From GCA-2730975 sp937893275 (GTDB taxonomy: Bacteria; Verrucomicrobiota; Verrucomicrobiia; Opitutales; Seribacteraceae), in NCBI GenBank assembly GCA_963968595.1, contig CAXAHJ010000008.1, positions 1 to 64,000 on the forward strand: DNA of 64,000 nucleotides, given 5' to 3'. The position numbers and the translations under genes are program-made. Below the pieces are notes generated by a model, which did not search any database, was not told where the DNA came from, and saw only the letters and a list, made by a program, of their open reading frames with translations. Below are positions 1-8,307 of this stretch, in pieces (position 1 is the first letter of the stretch; every line of letters begins with the position of its first letter).

Positions 1-3000
1 GTTTTCGATTCCCGTTATGCGACAAATTCGAGTTATGCCATGCCTAGTCCGCGATTGGGCATTGCCGTGGACGGTTCGGCCGCAGAGGTCTTTCGCATCA
101 GTCCCGACGAACCATGGCGTATTGTCAGGACGCGTTGGAGGATTGCCTCCAAGGTGCGTGGTCCCGTCGAAGGTGGCGGCAGAGTGTCCGGATATTTTAC
201 GGCTGCTACGGGAGTTACCATATATCGTGGTGATGCCTACGGTGACAGCTTTCGTGGAAATGCCTTTGTTGCGGATGCCGGCAGCAATCTCGTGCATCGA
301 AAGGTTCTGAATTATGAGGGTGGGGTTGTTCCCGTTGGCAAAAGACCTGAGGGTGAACGTACATCCGAGTTTCTCGCCTCGACCGATAATTGGTTTCGTC
401 CCGTTCAATTGGCCAACGGGCCCGACGGGTGCCTTTACGTCTTGGACATGTACCGCGAAGTGATCGAGCATCCGTGGTCGCTTCCTTCCGGCATCAAGCG
501 CCACGTCGACCTCAATAGCGGCAATGACCGGGGGCGCATCTGGCGGATCACTTCCGAGAAGTTCGTTCGCCCCCCTTCGCCTAGTCTGAAAGAAACTAGT
601 TCCGAGAAACTGGTGGCGACTCTTTCGTCGACCAATGCTTGGCGGCGCGAAACCGCCGCCCGGTTGCTTTATGAACGGCAGGAATCGAAGGTGGCCCCCG
701 CATTGTCCAAACTCGTTTCGGGTGGGAAATCCCACCTGGGTCGCCTGCACGCCCTTTATGTTCTCGCAGGATTGAACCAACTCAAACCGGAACATCTCGT
801 AACCACTTTGGGAGACGAACACCCGGTCTTGCGCGAGCATTCCTTGAAATTGGCCGAATCCTTTTTCTCCAACGACGCGAAGGGAAAAGCGCGCTTGTCC
901 GAGCCAGTTCTCTCCTTGGTCCGCGACGAATCTCCGCGTATCCTCTTTCAGCTAGCCCTCACTCTCGGCTTGGCGGATTTTACCGACGAAGTGCCCGTCC
1001 TCCTTGAGATTCTGTCCACCAGTGGCAACAATTCCTGGATTCGGTTCGCCGTCTTGAATGCCCTTTCCACTCAAGTGAACGAGCTCTTCACCCATTATGC
1101 CGACTCGGTTCCGCCTGCTGATGAAAGCGAGGTGTTGGCCATGGCCCATGGTTTGCGTAAGGGTGGCCATTCACTCAGGGACCTACGTCCGGAAACCAGC
1201 AAGTACTTGCAACTCATTGCCATGGCCGCGGGAGAGGATGACGGTCGGCCTTCTCCCTTCCGCCTTCAAGCAATTGGTTTGCTGGCTACTCTAGACAAGA
1301 AGTCGGCTAGCCGGCCTTTGCTTGCTTTTTTGGATGCCACAGAAGCTTCCTTGCGCGACGGAGCCGTTAGGGAACTGGTGAGTCTGGCACCCGAGGGGTT
1401 AACGGCCGACTTGCTGGACCGATGGAAAGTTTTGTCGTCGGGTTCGCGGGATGAAGTGATCGGCTATCTCCTCGAGGCGTCCGAGCGAACGAATGCCTTG
1501 CTTGACGCGATTGAGAAGGGGGTAGTCGCAATTACCAACTTGAGGACCGATCGCTTGACCACCTTGCGAAACCTCAAGGACGAAGGCCTACGCAAGCGAG
1601 CGGTTGCGTTGGTTGGTCCCGCCCCTCCCGAGAAGGAAACCATTTCACGGGAGAAGGTCATCGAAAGCTATCTTCCGGCACTTCGGCTTGCGGGCGATGC
1701 TTTGCGTGGTCGCACGACCTACCTACAGCGTTGCGCATCGTGTCATCGGGCGGGTAAGGACGGGCATGCCTTAGGTCCCGACTTGGTTGCGATGAAGGCC
1801 GCGGGGCCGGAGAAGCTCTTGACCAACCTCATAGATCCCAGTCGTGAGGTGGCCGCCGATTTCGTGGCCTACAAGGTGCGTGGACCAAAAGAAAAGTTGC
1901 TTGGCTTGCTTGCGAACGAGACCACCACCCACCTCACGATTCGTTTCCCATTTGGCAAGTCAGTCACTCTGCTCCGCAAGGAAGTACGAGGAATGAAAAG
2001 CTATGCAGCCTCCATCATGCCCGAGGGACTAGAGGCTGGCCTCGACCATCAGTCCATGGCTGATTTGCTCGCCTTTCTTCTCCAACCTAAGTTCGAGCCT
2101 CGTCTGCCTCCCTTCGAGCTTCTCCTTTATCGCGACGACCAAGGTAACGAGCTCCCCGTGCGTTCCAAGGAGGAATGGAGCAAACGGCAGGCCGCCATAT
2201 TGGAGGGAGCGGAAAAGGTCATGGGAACCTTTCCCGTCGGCGAAAAGCGTGTGCCCCTCGAGATTAAGGTTCTGGAATCCAAGGACGCCGGGACTTACCT
2301 GCTCCAATCGATTACCTACCGAGCATCGGCTTCTTCCCGTGTGCCCGCACATCTCTGCATTCCAAAGGATGTTTTGGCAGGCAAACGAAAGTCGAAGGCC
2401 ATTCTTTGCCTGCACCCGACGGATAACAAGGTGGGTCGCAAGGTGGTCCTTGGCTTGGGTGGTCGGGCGAACCGTGCCTACGCAGCGGAGTTGGCTGAGC
2501 GTGGTTTCGTGACCATCGCGCCCGCTTATCCACTGCTGGCCGACTACCAACCCGACATTGCCAAGCTCGGCTACGCCAGTGGCACCATGAAGGCCATTTG
2601 GGACAATTCCCGGGCCCTTGATCTGCTGGAATCCTTGCCTTACGTCGATGCTTCCAAAGGATTCGGTGTAATCGGGCATTCGCTTGGCGGGCACAATGCA
2701 ATCTACACGGCTACTTTCGATAAGCGACTTGCCGCCATCGCGGTCAGTTGCTCCTTCGATTCCTTTCCCGATTACTACGGTGGCAATGAAAAGAACTGGG
2801 TGTTCGGCAGAGGTTGGTGCCAAACCCGTTACATGCCGCGTCTTGCCGAATACCGGGGACGGCTCCGGGCGATTCCCTTCGACTTTCCCGAACTTCTTGG
2901 AGCATTGGCTCCTCGCGCCGTCTTCGTGAGCGCACCGAAGGGCGACCATAATTTCCGCTGGGAAAGCGCCCGGCGATGCACCGAAGCCGCGGGCAAGGTA

Positions 3001-3129
3001 TACCAGTTACTGGGGGCGGAAAACCAGTTGGTCGTTCGCCATCCCGGCTGCAGCCACGACTTCCCACCGGAAATTCGGTCGGCTGCCTACGATTTTCTCG
3101 CCAAGGCGTTGGCGGGAGAGGGAAACTAA
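1..3129 (+). CDS. PVC-type membrane-bound dehydrogenase / HEAT / cytochrome c / alpha-beta hydrolase fusion (5' partial)
   Basis: The frame is open from base 1, so the start lies upstream of the window; 1042 residues are visible. The first ~165 residues are the end of a beta-propeller of the PVC dehydrogenase type (a GPDGCLYVLDMYREVIEH stretch and a GRIWRI motif). A helical HEAT-like region follows to about residue 560. A single c-type heme site, CASCH, lies near residue 578 and is followed by the usual GPDL element. After about residue 690 the chain continues into an alpha/beta hydrolase with nucleophile motif GHSLGGH (Ser about 894), a GDHNF acidic segment and a late PGCSHD histidine. The protein probably acts in the periplasm, oxidising a sugar and passing electrons to the heme, with a fused esterase or lyase-like step. 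Substrates are unknown. The neighbour downstream is convergent, with an 8-bp gap. Confidence 0.85.
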   Translation, partial: VFDSRYATNSSYAMPSPRLGIAVDGSAAEVFRISPDEPWRIVRTRWRIASKVRGPVEGGGRVSGYFTAATGVTIYRGDAYGDSFRGNAFVADAGSNLVHRKVLNYEGGVVPVGKRPEGERTSEFLASTDNWFRPVQLANGPDGCLYVLDMYREVIEHPWSLPSGIKRHVDLNSGNDRGRIWRITSEKFVRPPSPSLKETSSEKLVATLSSTNAWRRETAARLLYERQESKVAPALSKLVSGGKSHLGRLHALYVLAGLNQLKPEHLVTTLGDEHPVLREHSLKLAESFFSNDAKGKARLSEPVLSLVRDESPRILFQLALTLGLADFTDEVPVLLEILSTSGNNSWIRFAVLNALSTQVNELFTHYADSVPPADESEVLAMAHGLRKGGHSLRDLRPETSKYLQLIAMAAGEDDGRPSPFRLQAIGLLATLDKKSASRPLLAFLDATEASLRDGAVRELVSLAPEGLTADLLDRWKVLSSGSRDEVIGYLLEASERTNALLDAIEKGVVAITNLRTDRLTTLRNLKDEGLRKRAVALVGPAPPEKETISREKVIESYLPALRLAGDALRGRTTYLQRCASCHRAGKDGHALGPDLVAMKAAGPEKLLTNLIDPSREVAADFVAYKVRGPKEKLLGLLANETTTHLTIRFPFGKSVTLLRKEVRGMKSYAASIMPEGLEAGLDHQSMADLLAFLLQPKFEPRLPPFELLLYRDDQGNELPVRSKEEWSKRQAAILEGAEKVMGTFPVGEKRVPLEIKVLESKDAGTYLLQSITYRASASSRVPAHLCIPKDVLAGKRKSKAILCLHPTDNKVGRKVVLGLGGRANRAYAAELAERGFVTIAPAYPLLADYQPDIAKLGYASGTMKAIWDNSRALDLLESLPYVDASKGFGVIGHSLGGHNAIYTATFDKRLAAIAVSCSFDSFPDYYGGNEKNWVFGRGWCQTRYMPRLAEYRGRLRAIPFDFPELLGALAPRAVFVSAPKGDHNFRWESARRCTEAAGKVYQLLGAENQLVVRHPGCSHDFPPEIRSAAYDFLAKALAGEGN

Positions 3130-3137
3130 ACCGAGTG

Positions 3138-4310
3138 CTACTTTCCCTGGGCCTTGCGCAGGGCGGCGAGGCAAGCTTCCGATCCCAGTAGAGAGTGCTT
3201 TGGTCTTGGGTGCTCCTTATTAAAGACCTGCAGCTGTTCTTTTGTTAGGGTCTTGAAGGATTCTTCCGTGATTTCATCGTCGTCCCCTGTTATTTGGCTT
3301 AGTCGCAACTTGAGGGTCTTAGCAAAGAATCGGTAGACGGGTTTTCTCTTGGAGAATTCATAGCCGTGCTTTTCGTCGGCGAGGTGAAAGTTATCCACGT
3401 TACTTGGGGATCCAAAGAGGGAGTAGATTCGCCTAGTGTATGGGAACTCGACCTTTGGCGTGTTTTTGGTCCAGTCTCCACCTACACTGACAAGGAGTAG
3501 AGGTCGAGGGGCTGCCATGGCGGCGATTTCCGCGTTATTGGTCTTATGGGTCTTGCTTTCATGAACGGGCATGCCGCTCTCGCAGTTGCATCCCCCGTAA
3601 AAGTGGGCTGAAGCCATGACTACGGGTGCGGCTGCCCTTACGCGTGGGTCGAGAGCCGTAAGCATGAAGGTCTGGGTGCCACCCCCGGATTCGCCAGTTA
3701 CGCCAATGCGGCTTGGATCCACCTCTCGGAAGCTTAGAAGATAGTCGAGTGCTCGCATGCTGTTCCAAGTCTGGTAAGCAAATACGTTTTTATCCTTTCG
3801 GTGATCGACATGGTTGGAATCGTCGTTCCAACCCACCATGTCGTAGGCGAAGACAATGGCCCCCATGCGGGCGAGGGATGCGCAACGCGCCTGTGTGTAT
3901 TCCGCGAGTCGACCTTCTTTGGAATGTCCGTGGGGACAAAGGATGCCGGCAAACTTGCCGAGTCCGCCTTTTCTGAGAGGGCGGTACAGGTTACCAGTGA
4001 CAAAAAAGCCGGGAAGGCTCTCGAAGTAAACATTCTCTACCGAATACCCATCCATTTTTTTAGATGAATGGGATCGGGCGTTTAGCGGTGAACGGGCGGG
4101 TAGGGGTACGAGTCCGGCTCCATTTAGGATGCCTTCTCGGTTACGCTTGGCTCGAGTTTGCCACTCCTCGAGCGTGGAAAAGGTCTTACCGAAGTTCTCG
4201 AGGTTGCGAGCCCCTTCCTCCTCTGCTATTTTGGGAAATGCATTAGCTGTAACTGAAAATACCAGCATGCTTATTGCTGTGGCAAATAGGATAGGGAGTC
4301 TTGCGTTCAT
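3138..4310 (-). CDS. Secreted alpha/beta hydrolase, acetyl-xylan-esterase / dienelactone-hydrolase-like
   Basis: This 390-residue exported hydrolase uses the ATG at 4310, because it begins a clean signal peptide (MNARLPILFATAISMLVF, ending near ANA). The longer open frame has no such signal. Motifs are a PHGHS strand-loop near residue 127, the nucleophile elbow GESGGG (Ser about 208), an APRPLLLVSVGGDW strand, and a histidine in the DEKHGYEF segment as the likely triad member. Proteins like this in Verrucomicrobiota and Planctomycetota are usually labelled acetyl xylan esterase or dienelactone hydrolase, but the substrate cannot be read from sequence. It is convergent with the hydrolase fusion upstream and divergent from a DUF1080 gene, sharing a 141-bp intergenic region that contains an inverted repeat. 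Confidence 0.8.
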   Translation of the reverse strand: MNARLPILFATAISMLVFSVTANAFPKIAEEEGARNLENFGKTFSTLEEWQTRAKRNREGILNGAGLVPLPARSPLNARSHSSKKMDGYSVENVYFESLPGFFVTGNLYRPLRKGGLGKFAGILCPHGHSKEGRLAEYTQARCASLARMGAIVFAYDMVGWNDDSNHVDHRKDKNVFAYQTWNSMRALDYLLSFREVDPSRIGVTGESGGGTQTFMLTALDPRVRAAAPVVMASAHFYGGCNCESGMPVHESKTHKTNNAEIAAMAAPRPLLLVSVGGDWTKNTPKVEFPYTRRIYSLFGSPSNVDNFHLADEKHGYEFSKRKPVYRFFAKTLKLRLSQITGDDDEITEESFKTLTKEQLQVFNKEHPRPKHSLLGSEACLAALRKAQGK

Positions 4311-4377
4311 GACTTGAGGTGGGTTGGGAGGGTTATAAAAAAGCTGAGTTTCGTTTTCTTTTTCTTGCCTAAAGCCT

Positions 4378-4408
4378 ATGTTTCGGGACATTTGCAACTT
4401 CGAAACAT
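4378..4408. promoter_or_regulatory. Inverted repeat in divergent intergenic region, candidate operator
   Basis: ATGTTTCG (4378-4385) and CGAAACAT (4401-4408) are perfect 8-bp inverted half-sites separated by 15 bp. They sit between a divergent hydrolase gene and a DUF1080 gene. The 23-bp centre-to-centre spacing is about two helical turns, which suits a dimeric regulator. No regulator gene is adjacent, and binding is an inference. Confidence 0.35.
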
Positions 4409-4451
4409 CTCCATCCACCAAACACATATTCAAAAGGAACGCTAGCAAATC

Positions 4452-5168
4452 ATGAAGACTACCCATTTTTCTTACCTTTTCCTCTTCCTGTTCTCAGTAG
4501 CCATTTTAGCTGTCGTACCCGCTTTCGGAAAGAAGAGCGAAGGCGGTAAAAGCCTCTTTGACGGCAAGACCCTCAAAGGTTGGAACGGAGACCCTAAATT
4601 CTGGAAGGCCGCCGATGGGGCGATTGTGGGACAGACCACCAAGAAGACCTCCACCAAGGGGAACACCTTTATCATATGGGAAGGTGGTAAGTTAACCGAC
4701 TTTGACCTTACCTTGGAATTCAAGATCGAGGGTGGCAACAGTGGTATTCAGTACCGTAGTTTCGTTAAGCCCGGGAAGCATGACGGTTGGCGCATTGGTG
4801 GCTATCAAGCTGATTTCGAGGCGGGCGACCGTTATTCGGGCATTTGCTATGGCGAAGGTTTTCGCGGAATTCTTTCTGACCGTGGTTTTCACACTACTCT
4901 GTCTATTGATGAAAAAGGTAAGTTGAAAAAAAATGCCAAAAAATTCGGTGATTCCAAAGAAATCGGCAAAGCCGTTAAGAAAGGTGATTGGAACACTTAC
5001 CGCATTACTGGCAAGGGATACCATTTTGCACACTATATCAACGATGTTAAAACCACTGAACTTACAGATAACGATGAGAAGACTCGTCGTGCCGATGGGG
5101 TTCTGGCCCTGCAGTTGCACGCTGGTCCTCCGATGAAGGTGTCTTTTCGAAAGATTCATCTCAAGTAA
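4452..5168 (+). CDS. DUF1080 (3-keto-disaccharide hydrolase family) secreted protein
   Basis: This 238-residue protein has an N-terminal signal peptide (about residues 1-26) followed by one DUF1080 domain (PF06439), a concanavalin-like beta sandwich. The family start SLFDGKTLKGWNG is clear, and GGNSGIQYRS and GGYQADFEAG are the usual central strands. Members of this family have been shown or proposed to hydrolyse 3-keto-glycosides in the periplasm. It stands alone on the plus strand, opposite a divergent esterase-like gene. A second, distinct DUF1080 gene occurs at 50,315-50,956. The fold assignment is strong; the exact substrate is not known. Confidence 0.88.
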   Translation: MKTTHFSYLFLFLFSVAILAVVPAFGKKSEGGKSLFDGKTLKGWNGDPKFWKAADGAIVGQTTKKTSTKGNTFIIWEGGKLTDFDLTLEFKIEGGNSGIQYRSFVKPGKHDGWRIGGYQADFEAGDRYSGICYGEGFRGILSDRGFHTTLSIDEKGKLKKNAKKFGDSKEIGKAVKKGDWNTYRITGKGYHFAHYINDVKTTELTDNDEKTRRADGVLALQLHAGPPMKVSFRKIHLK

Positions 5169-5191
5169 ACCATAACCATACTAACCTTTTC

Positions 5192-5210
5192 GCACGATTT
5201 AATGTCGTGC
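5192..5210. other. Short stem-loop downstream of the DUF1080 gene
   Basis: GCACGA (5192-5197) pairs with TCGTGC (5205-5210) across a 7-base loop. There is no U-run on either side, so it is at best a weak terminator between the plus-strand DUF1080 gene and a minus-strand small gene. Confidence 0.25.
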
Positions 5211-5240
5211 AAGAATGTCTCCTGCAGAAGATAGACTTCT

Positions 5241-5405
5241 TTATTTAGACAGAATTCCGTAGAGGAAGTAAGCTGATAGAACCAGACTCGTGATAGCGAG
5301 GACACCCTTTAGAATTGCTAATAGGGCATTGTGCCAGTCCGAGGGAGTAGGGTCATAGCTTGCATCTGCCACATCAGAAGATAAAGAGATGGGTTTCTGT
5401 TTCAT
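5241..5405 (-). CDS. Small single-pass membrane protein (54 residues)
   Basis: An uninterrupted minus-strand frame runs from ATG at 5405 to TAA at 5241. The first ~25 residues are polar (beginning MKQKPISLSSDVADAS, with a later SDWHN). A hydrophobic helix of about 23 residues (LLAILKGVLAITSLVLSAYF) follows, with a short C-terminal LYGILSK. The layout of a polar N-terminus, a Trp/His boundary and one transmembrane helix is protein-like, and the reading frame is otherwise unexplained. No strong ribosome binding site is visible. Function is unknown. It fills most of a 485-bp interval that otherwise has no gene. Confidence 0.45.
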   Translation of the reverse strand: MKQKPISLSSDVADASYDPTPSDWHNALLAILKGVLAITSLVLSAYFLYGILSK

Positions 5406-5508
5406 GGGAATCTTGCTTGTTTTAAATCACAATCGTACAGTTATTGGTGAAATTGAAAATTGTTGAGGTGTTTTTTGCCATTTCTTGTCTTACTGTAATC
5501 CAAAAAAA

Positions 5509-5545
5509 TTGATTAAAATAAATTCTTAACATAGTGATTAATCAA
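5509..5545. repeat. AT-rich inverted repeat in the intergenic region
   Basis: TTGATTA at 5509-5515 and TAATCAA at 5539-5545 are inverted copies 23 bp apart. The second overlaps the palindrome GATTAATC. They lie between the minus-strand small membrane gene and the plus-strand epimerase gene and could be operator half-sites. In sequence this AT-rich, the match could be chance. Confidence 0.2.
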
Positions 5546-5653
5546 ATTGTAATCTCTGGTCACATTGGTACCTCGGTCGATGTTTGTTTGCTGATTATGC
5601 AAAAAAAAATGCACGAAGAGCACATCTACTTCGCGTTGTTATAACCTTTTGAA

Positions 5654-6583
5654 ATGAAAGATAAAATCGTTTTAGCTGGTGGCACGGGGTTTCTTGGGAA
5701 AGCTTTGGCCCAGTTTTTTGCTGAAAAGGAATATGAGGTTGTCGTGCTCGGCAGAAGCAACGAATTACCAGCTGATTTCCCAGAAGCGCGACTTGTAACT
5801 TGGGATGCCCGAACCATAGGATCTTGGATGAAGGAGTTGGAGGGAGCAAAAGCCTTAGTGAATCTTTGTGGCCGTTCGGTGGATTGTCGTTACAACGAAA
5901 GTAACCGCAGGTTGATTCTAGATTCGCGTGTTAATGCAACTAGAGTTCTCGGAGATGCGGTCGCTCAAGCGACGATTCCGCCCAAAGTTTGGCTTAACGC
6001 CGGCACGGCGACTATTTACGAGGATCGGCGAGGCGATTTGCCGCCTCACGATGAAAACAGCGACGATTTGGGCCACGGTTTTTCCGTGGAAGTGGCGAAA
6101 GCGTGGGAGGAAGCTTTTCTCGAAACTCAGGTTCACCATGTACGAAAGGTGGCTATGCGCATCAGTATCGTATTGGGAACGGGTGGGGGAGCCTTTCCCG
6201 TGATGCGCCGGTTCGCACAACTCGGTTTGGGTGGAAGGCAAGGACCTGGTTCACAATGGATGAGTTGGTTGCACCTTGACGACTGGGTTGGTATCGTCGA
6301 CTGGTTGGTCTCAACCGATAGTGTTTCCAGAGTGGTGAACTTGGCGGCACCCAATCCGGTGACGAACGCTTCCTTCATGAGCGAAATGCGTTCTGCCTTT
6401 GCGCCTTTTGGCGTCGGTTTCCCGGCCCCAGCTTTTGCCGTTCGATTTGGCGCCGTATTCCTCCGTACAGCTCCCGAGCTGGTTCTCAAGAGCCGCAAAG
6501 TAGTCTCAAGGGTCTTGCGGGACGAGGGTTATGTGTTTCGTTTTCCTACTTTAGAGGATGCAATCTTCGATTTGTCGGGATAA
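5654..6583 (+). CDS. TIGR01777 family NAD(P)-dependent epimerase (YfcH/SDR39U1-like)
   Basis: This 309-residue extended short-chain dehydrogenase-like protein has a glycine-rich nucleotide loop GGTGFLG at residues 9-15 and an early VVLGRS segment at the second strand, as in NADP-binding members. NLCGRSVDCRY and the C-terminal RFPTLEDAIFDL (DUF1731 region) are hallmarks of the TIGR01777 family. The family has no settled reaction; members include E. coli YfcH and human SDR39U1. It is a single plus-strand gene, convergent with the DUF1501 gene. The start ATG is the first in frame and begins directly at the Rossmann strand. Confidence 0.88.
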   Translation: MKDKIVLAGGTGFLGKALAQFFAEKEYEVVVLGRSNELPADFPEARLVTWDARTIGSWMKELEGAKALVNLCGRSVDCRYNESNRRLILDSRVNATRVLGDAVAQATIPPKVWLNAGTATIYEDRRGDLPPHDENSDDLGHGFSVEVAKAWEEAFLETQVHHVRKVAMRISIVLGTGGGAFPVMRRFAQLGLGGRQGPGSQWMSWLHLDDWVGIVDWLVSTDSVSRVVNLAAPNPVTNASFMSEMRSAFAPFGVGFPAPAFAVRFGAVFLRTAPELVLKSRKVVSRVLRDEGYVFRFPTLEDAIFDLSG

Positions 6584-6606
6584 CTTCCTGTAATAGTGAA
6601 ACCCCG

Positions 6607-7998
6607 CTAAATCAATTGCCTTATGGGCGATGCGCCATGGATGACTTGCGAAACTTCTTCCGGAATACCGGTAGTGGCTCGAACCACCCCCACGTCCAGA
6701 ATGGTTTCCATTATGGTGGCGTAGAGGTTCGGGATGGTGACTCGGTCGGAGGCGGGTTCGCCGCCGTCCTTTGTGGAAGATCCCACGACTTGTCCCATGT
6801 TTAGACCCCCGCCATAGAGCAACAAGGGAGCCGAACCACCCCAGTGGTCGCGTCCGCCTTTTCCATTGATCTTTGGTGAACGACCCATTTCGCCACAGCA
6901 TACGAGCAGGATCTTTTCCTGCAGTCCGCGATCCTCGACATCCTCGATGAAGGCACTTACCGCATGATCGAAGGGACGACCAACGTACTCCATGCCCTCG
7001 GTCATGGTGGCGTTGTTGTTGTCGGCATGCATGTCCCAGACGAAGTCGGTGCTCACGGTGATGAAGCCTGCCCCGCGTTCGGCCAACCTTCGGGCCAGCA
7101 GGAGGAGTTTACCAAGGTTCTTTACGTGATTGGTATAACGCTGATGGTTGTTCCATCGCTTGCTTATGCGGCTTACATCGATCAACTTCGAAGTGTCGTA
7201 CCGATCGATGACGCTGGCTTCCTCACCAGTAATGTCGAAGGCATCGGAAATGCCGCCGGTCAAGGTTTCCAGCGCTTGAGATTGGAATTTATCCAACCCA
7301 CCCGTAACTTTTCCGGATTCCACGGTGCGTCGAAAATGATTCAGGCTGGTCAGCAAGGTACGCCTGTCACCCAGTCGATCGGGATCGATCGTTAATTGCA
7401 TGTCGCGCCTGAGATCGCTTTTGCCACTGGGTTGGAATGGTTCGTAAGCGGGACCCAAGGGGCCCGTGACGTCGAATTTACCCAATTTCATTATTGGGTC
7501 CGTAGCTCCTGCATCCACTGCCTGCGGATGCAACCATACGTTTCGCGGCATACCGAACTGCGGGTGGCTTGCACCGGCAACTTTTGCGTAATGCGCTCCG
7601 ATCTGAGCACCCGAAGAATATTCCTTGCTGACGATGGGCTTGGAATCGTGAGCTGCGCTTTGAGTGGTGAATGAGCGAACGATGGAAAACTTGTCGTTCA
7701 GTTTGGCTAACTTTTCGAAGGTTGGCCCGAAAGTGATGCCGGGAATCTTCGTCTTGATTTCGCCCGTGGCGCTATGGATGTTCGATGGCGCATCCATCTT
7801 TGGGTCGAATGTTTCGAACTGGCTTGGCCCCCCGTGCATGAAGAGGAAGATGACGGTCTTGTCCTTGGCTATGCCCCCCACAGTTTTCAATGCCTCCTCT
7901 GCTCGCAGGAAGTCGGGTAGGCTTAATCCGCCCAAGCCCAAGCTTCCCACCCTCAGGAAATCGCGCCTACCTAAGTAACTGTCGGTGAATTTGGTCAT
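6607..7998 (-). CDS. DUF1501 domain protein, Tat-exported sulfatase-like fold
   Basis: This is a 463-residue protein starting at ATG 7998, where a twin-arginine signal begins (GRRDFLRVGSLGLGG, residues 11-25). The longer frame would place the signal internally. The DUF1501 domain shows the early MHGGPSQFETFDPK motif and the late CGEMGRSPKINGKGGRDHW motif, both with metal-ligand-type residues as in the alkaline-phosphatase/sulfatase superfamily. DUF1501 genes are abundant in Planctomycetota and Verrucomicrobiota, usually beside DUF1549/DUF1553 cytochromes; here there is no such partner. Reaction unknown. It is convergent with the epimerase gene. Confidence 0.9.
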   Translation of the reverse strand: MTKFTDSYLGRRDFLRVGSLGLGGLSLPDFLRAEEALKTVGGIAKDKTVIFLFMHGGPSQFETFDPKMDAPSNIHSATGEIKTKIPGITFGPTFEKLAKLNDKFSIVRSFTTQSAAHDSKPIVSKEYSSGAQIGAHYAKVAGASHPQFGMPRNVWLHPQAVDAGATDPIMKLGKFDVTGPLGPAYEPFQPSGKSDLRRDMQLTIDPDRLGDRRTLLTSLNHFRRTVESGKVTGGLDKFQSQALETLTGGISDAFDITGEEASVIDRYDTSKLIDVSRISKRWNNHQRYTNHVKNLGKLLLLARRLAERGAGFITVSTDFVWDMHADNNNATMTEGMEYVGRPFDHAVSAFIEDVEDRGLQEKILLVCCGEMGRSPKINGKGGRDHWGGSAPLLLYGGGLNMGQVVGSSTKDGGEPASDRVTIPNLYATIMETILDVGVVRATTGIPEEVSQVIHGASPIRQLI

Positions 7999-8307
7999 CA
8001 GTGAATAACTCTTCTCATTATTACGTACATTAGACTTATAAATCAAAGGTTTCTTTAGTCGCTCAGGCATTTTTCCTATTCGACCTATTCTTTGATCATT
8101 AGAACAAATTGAAAATATTCGCAAGACGGCTACCTTCTAGGAGGTGAAGGCCGAGCTGTAGAGAATTTAAGAGTGGTGCCGTCGAGACCGAGGGAAAGGA
8201 CTGGGGCTTTAAGGAATCACTTCTTCCTTCCCGTCACTTCCGCGTCTTCAATTCTAAAAAGCCCCATCGTCAATTCGAGGTGGAGCGGTTAGGCTAGGCA
8301 AACTACC
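7999..8307. other. Gene-free interval between DUF1501 and rmuC
   Basis: No convincing reading frame is present in these 309 bases. GGGGCTTT (8203-8210) can pair with AAAGCCCC (8258-8265) across a 47-base loop, downstream of rmuC on the minus strand. It lacks a U-run, so it is only a possible 3'-end structure. Confidence 0.3.

Noticed and set aside
2029..2949. 306-codon minus-strand frame in the hydrolase part of the fusion gene
   Set aside because: The plus strand carries the conserved GHSLGGH hydrolase; the antisense frame shows no domain or signal.
8139..8147. Perfect Shine-Dalgarno-like AGGAGGTGA
   Set aside because: No start codon with a usable frame follows at the right distance on the plus strand.
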